Source: Streptomyces graminilatus (GTDB lineage: Bacteria; Actinomycetota; Actinomycetes; Streptomycetales; Streptomycetaceae). Taken from it: a DNA stretch of 46,651 bases. The translations under genes and the position numbers were made by a program. The notes beneath the pieces are model-generated. The model was not told the DNA's origin and ran no database searches. It saw nothing but the letters and a program-made list of their open reading frames with translations. Positions 1-30,710 of this stretch are shown here, in pieces (position 1 is the first letter of the stretch; every line of letters begins with the position of its first letter). The stretch lies in contig NZ_LIQQ01000103.1 in NCBI RefSeq assembly GCF_001418565.1, positions 1 to 46,651 on the forward strand, in the 5' to 3' direction.

Positions 1-3000
1 GGGGTGGGGTGGTCGAAGACGAGGGTGGCGGGCAGCCGCAGTCCGGTCGCCGCGCCCAGGCGGTTGCGCAGTTCGGTCGCCGTCAGCGAGTCGAACCCGA
101 GGTCCTTGAACGGCCGGTCCGGGGTGAGGACGTCCGGTGTCGCGTGCCCGAGAACAGCGGCGGCGTGCACCCGTACGAGGTCCACCAGGGCGTCCTGGCG
201 TTCCACCTCGGTGAGTCCACCGAGGCTGTCCCGCAGCCGGGCGGCGGTCTCGTCGGCCTCCGCCCCGTCGCCGGGGCCGTCCTGGCCGCCGCCCCGCAGG
301 GCGTCGGCGGCCTCGGGGATCTCCTCGATCAGCGGGCGGCGCCGGGACAGGGCGTAGACGGGCGCGAACCGCCGCCAGTCCATGTCGGTCACGGCGAGTG
401 TGGTCTCGTCGTGACCGACCGCGTCCCGCATGATCTCGATGGCCAGCTCGGGCTGCATCTGCCGTACGCCCATCATCTCCAACTGGCCCGCGACGGCCTC
501 GGAGCCCTCCAGCATGCCTCCGCCGGCCCAGCCTCCCCAGGCGAGCGAGGTGGCGCGCAGCCCTCGGGCGCGGCGCTGGTGGGCCAGGGCGTCGAGGTAC
601 GCGTTGGCGGCGGCGTACGTGCCGTTGCCCGCGCTGCCCCAGATCGCCGCGCCGGACGAGAAGAGCACGAACGCGTCGAGGTCGAGCCCGGCGGTGAGTT
701 CGTCCAGGTGACGGGCGCCGTCCACCTTGGCCGTGGTGCCGCCGGTCAGTTCCTCCGGCTCGATGGACAGCGCGTCGGAGAAGGTGGCGACCCCGGCGGC
801 GTGAACGACGGCGGTGAGCGGGGTGTCCTGCGGGATGTCCGCCAGTACGGCGGCCAGCGCGTCCCGGTCGGCCACGTCACAGGCCGCGAGGGTCACGCGT
901 GCCCCCAACGCCTCCAGTTCCCTGCCCAGTTCGGCCGCGCCCGGAGTGGTGGCGCCACGACGGCCGGCCAGGACCAGGTGCTCCGCCCCCTCGGTGGCCA
1001 GCCAGCGGGCGACATGCGCGCCGACCCCGCCGGTACCGCCCGTGACCAGGACCGTTCCCCTCGGCTGCCACGCGCGGACCGGCTCACGTCCGGTCGGCAC
1101 GGCTCGCACCAGCCGTCGTACGTAGACTCCCGACTCCCGAACGGCGACCTGGTCCTCGCCGGTCGCGGCGGCCCCGAGGACGGTGGCGAGGGAGCTGCCC
1201 GCGCCGTCGCTCCATTCGGCGGGCAGATCGACGAGGCCGCCCCACCAGTTCGGCTCCTCCAGGCCGACCACCTGGCCGAGCGCCCACAGTTGCGCCGCTT
1301 CCGGGAGCACCGCGTCGTCGGGGGTGACGGCGGCGGCGCCCTGGGTCAACCACCACAGGGGTGCCTTCACGTCGGCCGCGTGCAGCTCCTTCAGGAGTGC
1401 CACGGCCTCGTCGAGGGAGGCCGGGGCGGCGATCACGCCCGCGTAGTCGCCGGGGACGACACCTGCCGCGACCTCGGTCTCCGCCCCGGCGGTCCGTAGC
1501 GCTTCGGCGACACCGTCCGGCGTGGAGATCAGCAGCCAGCGTCCGGTCAGCGGCTGATCATCAGCACCAGGGCTCCGACGCCATACGACGCGATAGCGCC
1601 AGGAGTCCGAGGCCCGGCCGGCGGTACCGGCGGCCAGGGTGAACTCGGGCCAGTAGCGCTCGTGTTGGAAGGCGTACGTCGGCAGCTCGACCCGTCGCGC
1701 ACCACTCCCCGCGAACCACTCCGTCCAGTCGACCGTCGCGCCGTGGACATACGCCTCGCCCAGCGACAGCAGCAGCCGCTCCGGGCCGCCCTCGCCACGG
1801 CGGAGCGTTCCGGTGACCGCGACCTCCCGGCCCACCGACTCCGCCGTCTCCTGGACGGCAGCCGTCAGGACAGGGTGGGGGCTGATCTCTACGAACAGGC
1901 GGTGCCCGGCCTCGACCAGGCCTGTCACGGTTTCTTCGAGACGGACCGTCGAGCGGAGGTTGCGGTACCAGTACTCGGCGTCCAGACCAGCCGTGTCGAG
2001 ACGCTCGGCAACGACCGTCGAGTGGAAGGGAACATGAGCGGGTGCGGGCGACAACTCGCCCAGCAGTGAGTGGAGTTCGTCGCGGATGCCCTCCACCTGC
2101 GCGGAGTGCGAGGCGTAGTCCACGTCAACACGCCTGGCACGCGCGCCCCGGGCGATCGCCTCGGCGATCACCGAGTCCAGCCCCTCAGGCGTACCGGCCA
2201 CCACGACCGAGGAGGGGCCGTTCACGGCGGCGACCTCAACACGGCCGTCCAGCACCGCAGTCAGACCCCGCACCTCATCGACGGGCAGTTGCACGGAAGC
2301 CATACCACCCCGACCCGACAGGGCAAGAATCGCCCGCGAACGCAGCGCCACCACACGGGCGCCATCTTCGAGGGACAACGCACCCGCGACCACGGCAGCG
2401 GCGATCTCACCCTGCGAGTGACCGACGACGGCGGCCGGTTCGACGCCGTACGAGCGCCACACCTCCGCCAGCGACACCATCACCGCCCACAACACGGGCT
2501 GAACGACATCCACCCGAGCCAACTCGACCTCATCGCCCAGCACTTCGGTCAGCGACCAGTCCACGAACCCCGACAGCGCCCGCTCACACTCCGCCATCCG
2601 CGCCGCGAACACCGGCGAGGAACCCAAAAGCTCCACCGCCATCCCCACCCACTGCGACCCCTGACCCGGGAACACGAACACCACACCACCGTCACCGGCA
2701 CGACCCCGCACCACACCAGCGTCCGGCAACCCCTCCGCCAACGCCCTCACACCACGCAACAACCCCTCACGACCACCACCCACCACCACAGCCCGATGCC
2801 CCAACACCGCACGCGACGACGCCAAAGAGAGGGCAACGGAGTCGATGGGCAGTTCCGGGTGTTCGGTCAGGTGGTCGTGCAGACGGCGGGCCTGATCACG
2901 AAGCGCCGGCGCGGTCGCCCCGGACACCGTCCACGGCACAGGACCCGACAACGGCTCGAACTCTTCGGCCTCTGCGGTCTGTTCCGTCTCTTCGGCCTGT

Positions 3001-4240
3001 TCGAGGATCACGTGGACGTTCGTCCCGCTGATCCCGAACGACGACACACCCGCGCGCCGTGGACGTCCGGTCTCCGGCCACGCCTGCTCCTCCGTCAGCA
3101 ACTCCACCGCACCGGAGGACCAGTCCACCTCCGACGACGGCTCACTCACATGCAGGGTCCGCGGAAGGATTCCTTCCCGCAGTGCCATCACCGTCTTCAC
3201 CACACCGGCCACACCGGACACCGCCTGCGTATGACCGATGTTCGACTTCAACGACCCCACGAACAAAGGCCGTTCACGCTCACCACCGGCGAACACACCC
3301 AACAACGCCTGCGCCTCGATCGGGTCACCCAGCCGGGTCCCCGTACCGTGCGCCTCCACCGCGTCCACATCCGACGCCGACAACCCCCCACTCGCCAACG
3401 CCTGCCGAATCACCCGCTGTTGCGCGGGACCACTGGGCGCACTCAGACCGTTCGACGCACCGTCCTGATTCGCCGCCGAACCCCGCACCACCGCCAGCAC
3501 CCGGTGACCGTTCCGCCGCGCATCCGACAACCGTTCCACGACCAGGAACGCGGCGCCCTCGGACCAGCCGGTGCCGTCGGCGTCGTCGGAGAAGGCCTTG
3601 CAGCGGCCGTCGGAGGCCAGGCCGCCCTGACGGGCGAACTCGTCGAAGGCGCCGGGTGTGGGCATGACGGCGACACCGCCGACGAGCGCGAGGTCGCACT
3701 CCCCTCCTCTGAGGGCCTGTCCGGCGAGGTGGAGGGAGACCAGGGAGGAGGAGCAGGCGGTGTCGACGGTCAGGGCCGGGCCCTCCAGGCCCAGGACGTA
3801 GGAGATACGGCCGGACATGACGCTTCCGCTGTTGCCGGTGAGCAGATAGCCGCCCGCGGCGGCGTCGGCGTCGCCGAGGAGGGCTCCGTAGCCGGTGGGT
3901 GAGCCGCCGACGAAGACGCCGGTGCGGCTGCCGCGCAGCGACAACGGGTCGATACCCGCGCGCTCCACGGCCTCCCAGGACACTTCGAGCAGCAGTCGCT
4001 GCTGGGGGTCCATCGCGAGGGCCTCGCGCGGGGAGATGCCGAAGAACTCCGCGTCGAACCCGGCGACTTCGGAGAGGAAGCCGCCCTGTTGGTCGCCGGA
4101 GGCTCCCCAGGCGTCCCAGCCCCGGTCATCCGGTGACGAGGACACCTCGTCGCGGCCCTCGGTGACCAGTCGCCACAGGTCCTCGGGGCCGGTGACGCCG
4201 CCGGGGAGCCGGCAGGCCATGCCGACGATCACCAGGGGGT
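1..4240 (-). other. PKS-E module 2: KS-AT(methylmalonyl)-KR(A1)-ACP
   Basis: The KS spans about residues 1473-1883 with Cys1634. The AT spans about 1988-2280 with GHSQGE and YASH at 2180-2183, the methylmalonyl-CoA signature. There is no DH. The KR begins about 2533, lacks LDD (HAAGVATFSDAL), and has Trp2672, Asn2677 in place of the A2 histidine, and Tyr2680, so it is called A1. The ACP serine is Ser2856; the window ends in FDHPTP. The AT DNA is strikingly similar to that of PKS-C module 2, and the KS C-terminal half has an unusual C-rich, G-poor plus strand (see findings). Confidence 0.88.
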
Positions 4241-7200
4241 CGTCGGCGTCGACCTGTCGTACGACGACCGTGGGAGCGGCCGTTTCCGGGCCGCCCAGGA
4301 GTTCCTGGAGCAGGAGGCCGGCGAGGGCGATGGGGGTGGGGTGGTCGAAGACCATCGTGGCGGGCAGGCGCAGACCGGTCGCCGCGTTCAGGCGGTCGCG
4401 CAGTTCGGTCGCCGTCAGCGAGTCGAAACCGAGATCCTTGAACGGGCGGCCGGGCGCGATCTCCGCCACGTCGGAGTGGCCGAGTACGGTCGCCGACCGG
4501 GTGCGTACGAGGTCCAGCAGCGTGGCGTGGCGCTCTCCGTCCGTGAGGCCGGTGAGCTTGCGGCGGAGTGTGTCGGCGGGTGTGGCGGTGTCGGTGGGCT
4601 CCTCGTCCGCCTCGGGGGTGAGGGCGAGGGCGGCTTCCGGGATGTCCTCGATGAGCGGGCGGCGGCGGGCGCCCGTGTAGACGGGGGTGAAGCGGGACCA
4701 GTCCGTGTCGGTGACCGTGAGGGCGGTCTCGCCGTGTTCGACGGCCTCCCGCATGACGGACAGGGCGAGGGCCGGTTCCATCAGCCCGAGTCCCATGCGG
4801 GCCAGGGACTGTTCGTCGAGGTCGCCGGCCATGCCCTCGGAGCGCCAGGTGCCCCAGGCCAGTGAGGTGGCGGGCAGACCACGGGTGCGGCGGTCGTGGG
4901 CGAGTCCGTCGAGGTACGCGTTCGCGGCGGCGTAGGCGCCCTGGGATCCGCCGCCCCAGGTCGCGGCTCCGGAGGAGAACAGGACGAAGGCGTCCAGGTC
5001 CAGGTGGGCGGTGAGTTCGTCGAGGTGCCGGGCGCCGTCCGCCTTGCCTCGGATCACCTCGTCGAGTTCCGCCGTGGTCAGGTCGCGCACCTTGGTGTAG
5101 CGGACGATGCCTGCGGCGTGGACGACTGCGGTGAGCGGGGTCTCCTCGGGGATGTCCGCGAGTACGGCGGCCAGCGCTTCGCGGTCGGCGGCGTCACAGG
5201 CGGCGAAGGTCACGCGCGCGCCCAACGCCTCCAGTTCCCGGGCGAGTTCGTCGGTTCCGGGCGCGGCGGCGCCGCGACGGCTGGTCAGTACGAGATGCCG
5301 GGCGCCGTCGGTGGCCAGCCAGCGGGCGACATGCGCGCCGACCCCGCCCGTACCGCCCGTGACCAGGACCGTGTCCCTCGGCTGCCACGCGCGGACCGGT
5401 TCACGTCCGGTCAGGGGCGCCCGTACGAGCCGGCGGGCGAACACGCCCGTGCCGCGCACGGCGAGCTGGTCCTCGCCGCCCGGCGCGGCTCCGAGGAGCG
5501 AGGCGAGCGTGGTGCCCGTGGTGTCGTCCCATGCGGCGGGCAGGTCGACGAGACCGCCCCACCAGGACGGCTCCTCCAGGCTCACCACCTGTCCCAGTCC
5601 CCACAGTTGCGTGGCGTCGGGTCGCACGGTGTCGTCTCCGGCGACGGCGACCGCGTTCTCCGTCAGCCACCACAGCGGCACCTTGAGTTCCGTGCAGCGC
5701 AGTTCCTGTACGAGAGCGACGGCGTCCGCGACGGAGTCCGGCAGGGCCACCACTCCGGTGAAGTCCCCGGGGACGACGCCCGTCGCGATCTCGACGTCGT
5801 TGCCCGTGGCCCGCAGTGCTTCGGCCACCCTGGCTCCGGCGTCCTCACGGGACGTGATCAGGAGCCAGCGGCCGGCCGGTGACCCGGTCGTTTCCGGGAC
5901 GTGGCGGCTCCAGGTGAGGCGGTAGCGCCAGTCGTCGACCTTCCGTCCCCGGCCCACGGCCGAGCCCGCCCGGGGCCAGTAGCGGCGGCGCTGGAAGGGG
6001 TACGTCGGCAGGTCCACCCGTCGTGCCCCGGTGCCGGTGAACAGCGCGGGCCAGTCCACGGGGGCGCCGAGCACATGTGCCCGCGCGATGCCGGACAGCA
6101 GGGCGCCCGGCTCGTCCCGGTCGCCGCGCAGCGCCGGCACACCGGTCAGGTCCGGCTCGGTCTCCTCGACCATGGACACCAGCGAGCCGTCGGGGCCCAG
6201 TTCCAGTACCGTGCCCACGCCCTGGGCGCGTACGGCACGTACTCCGTCGGCGAAGCGGACGGTCGCGCGGATGTGCCGCACCCAGTAGTCCGACGAGCAC
6301 AGCTCCTCGCCCGCGATCTCCCCGGTCACGTTGGACACGACCGGGATCACCGGGTCCGAGAACTCGACCTCGTTCAGCACGGCGGCGAAGTCGTCCAGCA
6401 TCGGGTCCATCAGTCCCGAGTGGAAGGCGTGGCTCACCGCCAGCCGCTTCACGCGGCGGCCGTCGGCGGCGAACCGGTCCGCCACCTCCCGTACGGTGTC
6501 CTCCGCGCCCGAGAGGACGAGGGACGAGGGCCCGTTGACGGCGGCGATCCAGACGTCGGCCGTTTCCGGCACCTCCGTCTCCGCCGCCTCGACGGCCCAC
6601 ATCGCGCCGCCCTCGGGCAGCGCCCGCATCAGCCGTCCGCGCGCCGCGACGACCCGGCAGGCGTCGGCGAGCGACCACACGCCTGCCACATGGGCGGCGA
6701 CCAGTTCGCCCAGCGAGTGCCCGAACACCACGTCGGCGCGTACGCCCCAGGACTCGGTCAAGCGGTACAGCGCGACTTCCAGGGCGAACAGCGCGGGCTG
6801 CGCCCAGCCCGTGGAGCGCAGCAGTTCCGGGGAACCGGCGAACACCGTCTCCTTGAGCGGGCCCGGCAGCAGTCCCTCGAAGGCGGCGCACACCTCGTCG
6901 AAGGCAGCGGCGAACACCGGGAACGCCTCGTACAACTGTGCGCCCATGCCGATCCGCTGGGAGCCCTGGCCGGAGAACACCAGCGCGAGGCCGCCCTCGG
7001 ACCCGGTGGCGCGGAACAGTCCCGGCGCGTCCTCGCCTTCGATGAGGGCGCGCAGTCCGGCGGTCAGGCCGGGCAGGTCGGTGGTGACGACGGCCGCGCG
7101 GTGGTCCATGCGGCCACGGGTGGTGGCAAGCGAGTAGGCGAGGTCGGGCAGTGACAGGCCGGGGTGGTCTTCGAGGTGGCCGAGGAGACGGACGGCCTGT

Positions 7201-8654
7201 TCGCGGAGGGCGGCCTCGCCGCGTGCGCTGAAGGTGACGGGTACGGCGGGAAGGGGACGGGCGGTGTCGTCGGCGGCGGTCTCCGGCGCGTCCTCGGGGG
7301 CCTGTTCGAGGATGACGTGGGCGTTGGTGCCGCTGATCCCGAACGACGAGACACCGGCCCGGCGGGGCCGTCCCGTCTCCGGCCAGGTCTGTTCCTCGGT
7401 GAGGACCTCGACGGCGCCCTCGGACCAGTCCACCTGCCGGGTGGGCGCGGTGACGTGGAGAGTGCGGGGCAGTACTCCCCGCTGGAGTGCCATGACGGTC
7501 TTGATGACGCCCGCCACTCCGGCGGCGAACTGGGTATGTCCGATGTTCGACTTGACGGAGCCGACCCACAACGGCCGCTCCGGCGGGCGCCCTTGGCCGT
7601 ACGTGGCGAGCAGGGCCTGTGCCTCGATCGGGTCGCCCAGCCGGGTTCCCGTGCCGTGTGCCTCGACCGCGTCGACGTCTGCTGGGGTGAGGCCGGCGCT
7701 TGCCAACGCCTCGCGGATCACGCGCTGTTGGGAGGGTCCGTTCGGTGCGGTGAGCCCGTTGGACGCGCCGTCCTGGTTGACCGCCGTGCCCCGTACGACG
7801 GCGAGCACCTGGTGGCCGTTGCGGCGGGCGTCGGACAGCCGCTCGACGACCAGTACGCCGGCGCCCTCGCCCCAGCCGGTGCCGTCGGCCTCGTCGGAGA
7901 ACGCCTTGCAGCGGCCGTCCGAGGCGGATCCGCCCTGGCTGTCGAACTCGCCGTAGATGGTGGGGGTGGTCATGACGAGGACGCCGCCGACGAGGGCGAG
8001 GTCGCATTCGCCAGAGCGCAGGGAGCGGCCCGCGAGGTGGAGGGCGACCAGGGACGAGGAGCAGGCGGTGTCGATGGTGAGGGCGGGGCCCTCAAGTCCC
8101 AGCAGGTAGGCGATCCTGCCGGACATGATGCTGGCGGGCAGGCCGGTGATGGCGTAGCCGTCGGTGTCCTCGGGCGATTCGGCGAGGAGGGCGCCGTACT
8201 CCTGGGGGGCGCCGCCGACGAAGACTCCGGTGCGGCTGCCGCGCAGGGCCGAGGGGTTGATGCCCGCGCGCTCCACGGCCTCCCAGGACACTTCGAGCAG
8301 CAGTCGCTGCTGCGGGTCCATGGCCAGGGCCTCGCGGGGCGAGATGCGGAAGAACCCGGCGTCGAAGTCCGCGGCGGTGTCGAGGAAGGCGCCTTGGTGG
8401 CGGGGGTCGAAGGTGGCGCGCTGTTCCCAGCCGCGTCCGGCGGGCGGGCCGGTCATGGCGTCGCGGCCTTCGGCGACGAGCTTCCACAGTTCCTCGGGGC
8501 TGTCGGCGCCGTCGGGGAAGCGGCAGCCGATACCGACGATCGCCAGGGGTTCGGCGGCGGCGGAGGTGAGCCGGTGGTTCTGCTTGCGCAGGCGGTCGTT
8601 CTCCACCAAGGAGGCGCGCAGTGCGTCGATGACCTCGTCGAGGGATGTGTTCAT
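1..8654 (-). CDS. PKS-E: modular type I polyketide synthase, two modules visible (3' end cut by window edge)
   Basis: This is a cytoplasmic, multifunctional enzyme that adds two ketide units while the chain is held on its ACPs. About 2884 residues are visible, in the order docking helix, KS-AT-KR-ACP, KS-AT-KR-ACP, and the left edge falls just after the second ACP serine (Ser2856). The ATG at 8654 is chosen because it follows GGGAG eight bases upstream and opens a typical docking coiled coil (residues 1-34, core LRASLVENDRLRKQN). That helix belongs to a different sub-type from the YLKRVTADL helices of the upstream proteins. The key motifs I translated (Cys198, His742, Tyr1241, Ser1412, Cys1634, Tyr2180, Tyr2680, Ser2856) all fall in one frame, so I see no frameshift. 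A 241-base gap separates it from the upstream PKS gene. Further modules or a thioesterase may follow outside the window. Confidence 0.95.
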   Translation of the reverse strand, partial: MNTSLDEVIDALRASLVENDRLRKQNHRLTSAAAEPLAIVGIGCRFPDGADSPEELWKLVAEGRDAMTGPPAGRGWEQRATFDPRHQGAFLDTAADFDAGFFRISPREALAMDPQQRLLLEVSWEAVERAGINPSALRGSRTGVFVGGAPQEYGALLAESPEDTDGYAITGLPASIMSGRIAYLLGLEGPALTIDTACSSSLVALHLAGRSLRSGECDLALVGGVLVMTTPTIYGEFDSQGGSASDGRCKAFSDEADGTGWGEGAGVLVVERLSDARRNGHQVLAVVRGTAVNQDGASNGLTAPNGPSQQRVIREALASAGLTPADVDAVEAHGTGTRLGDPIEAQALLATYGQGRPPERPLWVGSVKSNIGHTQFAAGVAGVIKTVMALQRGVLPRTLHVTAPTRQVDWSEGAVEVLTEEQTWPETGRPRRAGVSSFGISGTNAHVILEQAPEDAPETAADDTARPLPAVPVTFSARGEAALREQAVRLLGHLEDHPGLSLPDLAYSLATTRGRMDHRAAVVTTDLPGLTAGLRALIEGEDAPGLFRATGSEGGLALVFSGQGSQRIGMGAQLYEAFPVFAAAFDEVCAAFEGLLPGPLKETVFAGSPELLRSTGWAQPALFALEVALYRLTESWGVRADVVFGHSLGELVAAHVAGVWSLADACRVVAARGRLMRALPEGGAMWAVEAAETEVPETADVWIAAVNGPSSLVLSGAEDTVREVADRFAADGRRVKRLAVSHAFHSGLMDPMLDDFAAVLNEVEFSDPVIPVVSNVTGEIAGEELCSSDYWVRHIRATVRFADGVRAVRAQGVGTVLELGPDGSLVSMVEETEPDLTGVPALRGDRDEPGALLSGIARAHVLGAPVDWPALFTGTGARRVDLPTYPFQRRRYWPRAGSAVGRGRKVDDWRYRLTWSRHVPETTGSPAGRWLLITSREDAGARVAEALRATGNDVEIATGVVPGDFTGVVALPDSVADAVALVQELRCTELKVPLWWLTENAVAVAGDDTVRPDATQLWGLGQVVSLEEPSWWGGLVDLPAAWDDTTGTTLASLLGAAPGGEDQLAVRGTGVFARRLVRAPLTGREPVRAWQPRDTVLVTGGTGGVGAHVARWLATDGARHLVLTSRRGAAAPGTDELARELEALGARVTFAACDAADREALAAVLADIPEETPLTAVVHAAGIVRYTKVRDLTTAELDEVIRGKADGARHLDELTAHLDLDAFVLFSSGAATWGGGSQGAYAAANAYLDGLAHDRRTRGLPATSLAWGTWRSEGMAGDLDEQSLARMGLGLMEPALALSVMREAVEHGETALTVTDTDWSRFTPVYTGARRRPLIEDIPEAALALTPEADEEPTDTATPADTLRRKLTGLTDGERHATLLDLVRTRSATVLGHSDVAEIAPGRPFKDLGFDSLTATELRDRLNAATGLRLPATMVFDHPTPIALAGLLLQELLGGPETAAPTVVVRQVDADDPLVIVGMACRLPGGVTGPEDLWRLVTEGRDEVSSSPDDRGWDAWGASGDQQGGFLSEVAGFDAEFFGISPREALAMDPQQRLLLEVSWEAVERAGIDPLSLRGSRTGVFVGGSPTGYGALLGDADAAAGGYLLTGNSGSVMSGRISYVLGLEGPALTVDTACSSSLVSLHLAGQALRGGECDLALVGGVAVMPTPGAFDEFARQGGLASDGRCKAFSDDADGTGWSEGAAFLVVERLSDARRNGHRVLAVVRGSAANQDGASNGLSAPSGPAQQRVIRQALASGGLSASDVDAVEAHGTGTRLGDPIEAQALLGVFAGGERERPLFVGSLKSNIGHTQAVSGVAGVVKTVMALREGILPRTLHVSEPSSEVDWSSGAVELLTEEQAWPETGRPRRAGVSSFGISGTNVHVILEQAEETEQTAEAEEFEPLSGPVPWTVSGATAPALRDQARRLHDHLTEHPELPIDSVALSLASSRAVLGHRAVVVGGGREGLLRGVRALAEGLPDAGVVRGRAGDGGVVFVFPGQGSQWVGMAVELLGSSPVFAARMAECERALSGFVDWSLTEVLGDEVELARVDVVQPVLWAVMVSLAEVWRSYGVEPAAVVGHSQGEIAAAVVAGALSLEDGARVVALRSRAILALSGRGGMASVQLPVDEVRGLTAVLDGRVEVAAVNGPSSVVVAGTPEGLDSVIAEAIARGARARRVDVDYASHSAQVEGIRDELHSLLGELSPAPAHVPFHSTVVAERLDTAGLDAEYWYRNLRSTVRLEETVTGLVEAGHRLFVEISPHPVLTAAVQETAESVGREVAVTGTLRRGEGGPERLLLSLGEAYVHGATVDWTEWFAGSGARRVELPTYAFQHERYWPEFTLAAGTAGRASDSWRYRVVWRRSPGADDQPLTGRWLLISTPDGVAEALRTAGAETEVAAGVVPGDYAGVIAAPASLDEAVALLKELHAADVKAPLWWLTQGAAAVTPDDAVLPEAAQLWALGQVVGLEEPNWWGGLVDLPAEWSDGAGSSLATVLGAAATGEDQVAVRESGVYVRRLVRAVPTGREPVRAWQPRGTVLVTGGTGGVGAHVARWLATEGAEHLVLAGRRGATTPGAAELGRELEALGARVTLAACDVADRDALAAVLADIPQDTPLTAVVHAAGVATFSDALSIEPEELTGGTTAKVDGARHLDELTAGLDLDAFVLFSSGAAIWGSAGNGTYAAANAYLDALAHQRRARGLRATSLAWGGWAGGGMLEGSEAVAGQLEMMGVRQMQPELAIEIMRDAVGHDETTLAVTDMDWRRFAPVYALSRRRPLIEEIPEAADALRGGGQDGPGDGAEADETAARLRDSLGGLTEVERQDALVDLVRVHAAAVLGHATPDVLTPDRPFKDLGFDSLTATELRNRLGAATGLRLPATLVFDHPT
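4325..8560 (-). other. PKS-E module 1: KS-AT(malonyl)-KR(A1)-ACP
   Basis: The KS spans about residues 35-452 with catalytic Cys198 in TACSSS. The AT spans about 556-850 with GHSLGE and HAFH at 742-745, the malonyl-CoA signature. There is no DH: after the YPFQRRRYW end of the AT a KR structural half leads straight to the NADPH motif GGTGGVGAH (about 1095). The KR lacks the LDD motif (it reads HAAGIVRYTKV) and has Trp1233, Gln1238 and catalytic Tyr1241, which is the A1 pattern. The ACP serine is Ser1412 in LGFDSL. The expected result is a CH2 extender with an L-type beta-hydroxyl. Confidence 0.88.
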
Positions 8655-8777
8655 GCCTCTGGCTCCCACTGGTTCTGCCGCTGGTTTCTGCCTGCCGCGC
8701 CTGGCACGGGCGGAGGGAAAGGGGCTTCTCCGCCTGCCTCCGGGCGTTCGGACGCTCCGCTGCGGGCCTGGTTGTTG

Positions 8778-8805
8778 ACGCTATGGGGCTGGTCGGGGGC
8801 TGTAA
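8778..8805 (-). promoter_or_regulatory. Weak promoter-like pair upstream of PKS-E
   Basis: On the minus strand TTACAG (8805-8800) is separated by 16 bases from TAGCGT (8783-8778). The second box fits the loose TANNNT form of actinomycete -10 boxes and the first is a poor -35. A G5/C5 dyad (8795-8810) overlaps the putative -35. The leader to the PKS-E ATG would be about 115-120 bases. The match is weak in a GC-rich region and could be chance. Confidence 0.22.
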
Positions 8806-8826
8806 CCCCCAGAAGGGGCCTGCCGT

Positions 8827-8857
8827 CCCCCTAGAGTTCCCGGGGTCCTCTAGGGGG
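8827..8857 (-). promoter_or_regulatory. Perfect inverted repeat CCCCCTAGAG...CTCTAGGGGG, operator candidate or second hairpin
   Basis: Two exact 10-base arms (8827-8836 and 8848-8857) flank an 11-base centre, so the arms repeat about every two helical turns. They lie upstream of the possible promoter at 8778-8805. Such a dyad could bind a dimeric regulator of the cluster, or fold as a second RNA hairpin behind the one at 8867-8892. I cannot assign a regulator family from sequence alone. Confidence 0.35.
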
Positions 8858-8866
8858 CGGCGGGGT

Positions 8867-8892
8867 CGGATCCGGTGGGGTCACCGGATCCG
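8867..8892 (-). terminator. Perfect 11-bp hairpin just after the PKS-D stop codon
   Basis: Read on the minus strand, CGGATCCGGTG is followed by a four-base loop (ACCC) and the exact complement CACCGGATCCG. The stem starts three bases after the PKS-D stop (8898-8896). No T-run follows, so it is not a textbook Rho-independent terminator. Streptomyces terminators and 3' stabilising hairpins often lack T-runs. Which role applies, full stop, partial stop or mRNA end protection, is inference. Confidence 0.55.
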
Positions 8893-8895
8893 GAT

Positions 8896-18411
<9,516 letters not shown>

Positions 18412-18420
18412 GTGAACCGT

Positions 18421-18424
<4 letters not shown>
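18412..18424. repeat. Perfect 13-base palindrome at the PKS-C/PKS-D junction
   Basis: GTGAAC-C-GTTCAC spans the PKS-C stop codon and ends right against the PKS-D ATG. On the mRNA it could form a tiny hairpin between the ribosome-binding site (AAGGAG) and the start codon. It may tune coupled translation, or be chance. Confidence 0.4.
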
Positions 18425-30690
<12,266 letters not shown>

Positions 30691-30710
30691 TGGTACTCCG
30701 ATTCGACCGT

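Larger units (their letters stand above)
8655..8895 (-). promoter_or_regulatory. Only sizeable intergenic region, between PKS-D and PKS-E
   Basis: I see no convincing gene in these 241 bases. They hold two perfect long inverted repeats (8867-8892 and 8827-8857), a shorter G5/C5 dyad at 8795-8810, and a weak promoter-like pair facing PKS-E (8778-8805). The ribosome-binding site of PKS-E (GGGAG, eight bases before the ATG) is at the low-coordinate end. The other junctions visible here are 6-48 bases long, so this gap is a likely place for transcription of PKS-E to be ended, restarted or tuned. Confidence 0.6.

Noticed and set aside
5845..8007. A 720-codon frame on the minus strand
   Set aside because: It is an Arg/Pro-rich frame-shifted reading of PKS-E; the true frame there carries KS and AT motifs without interruption.
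8771..8790. TTGACG on the plus strand as a promoter -35
   Set aside because: No plus-strand gene follows and no -10 box lies at a suitable distance; all genes here are on the minus strand.
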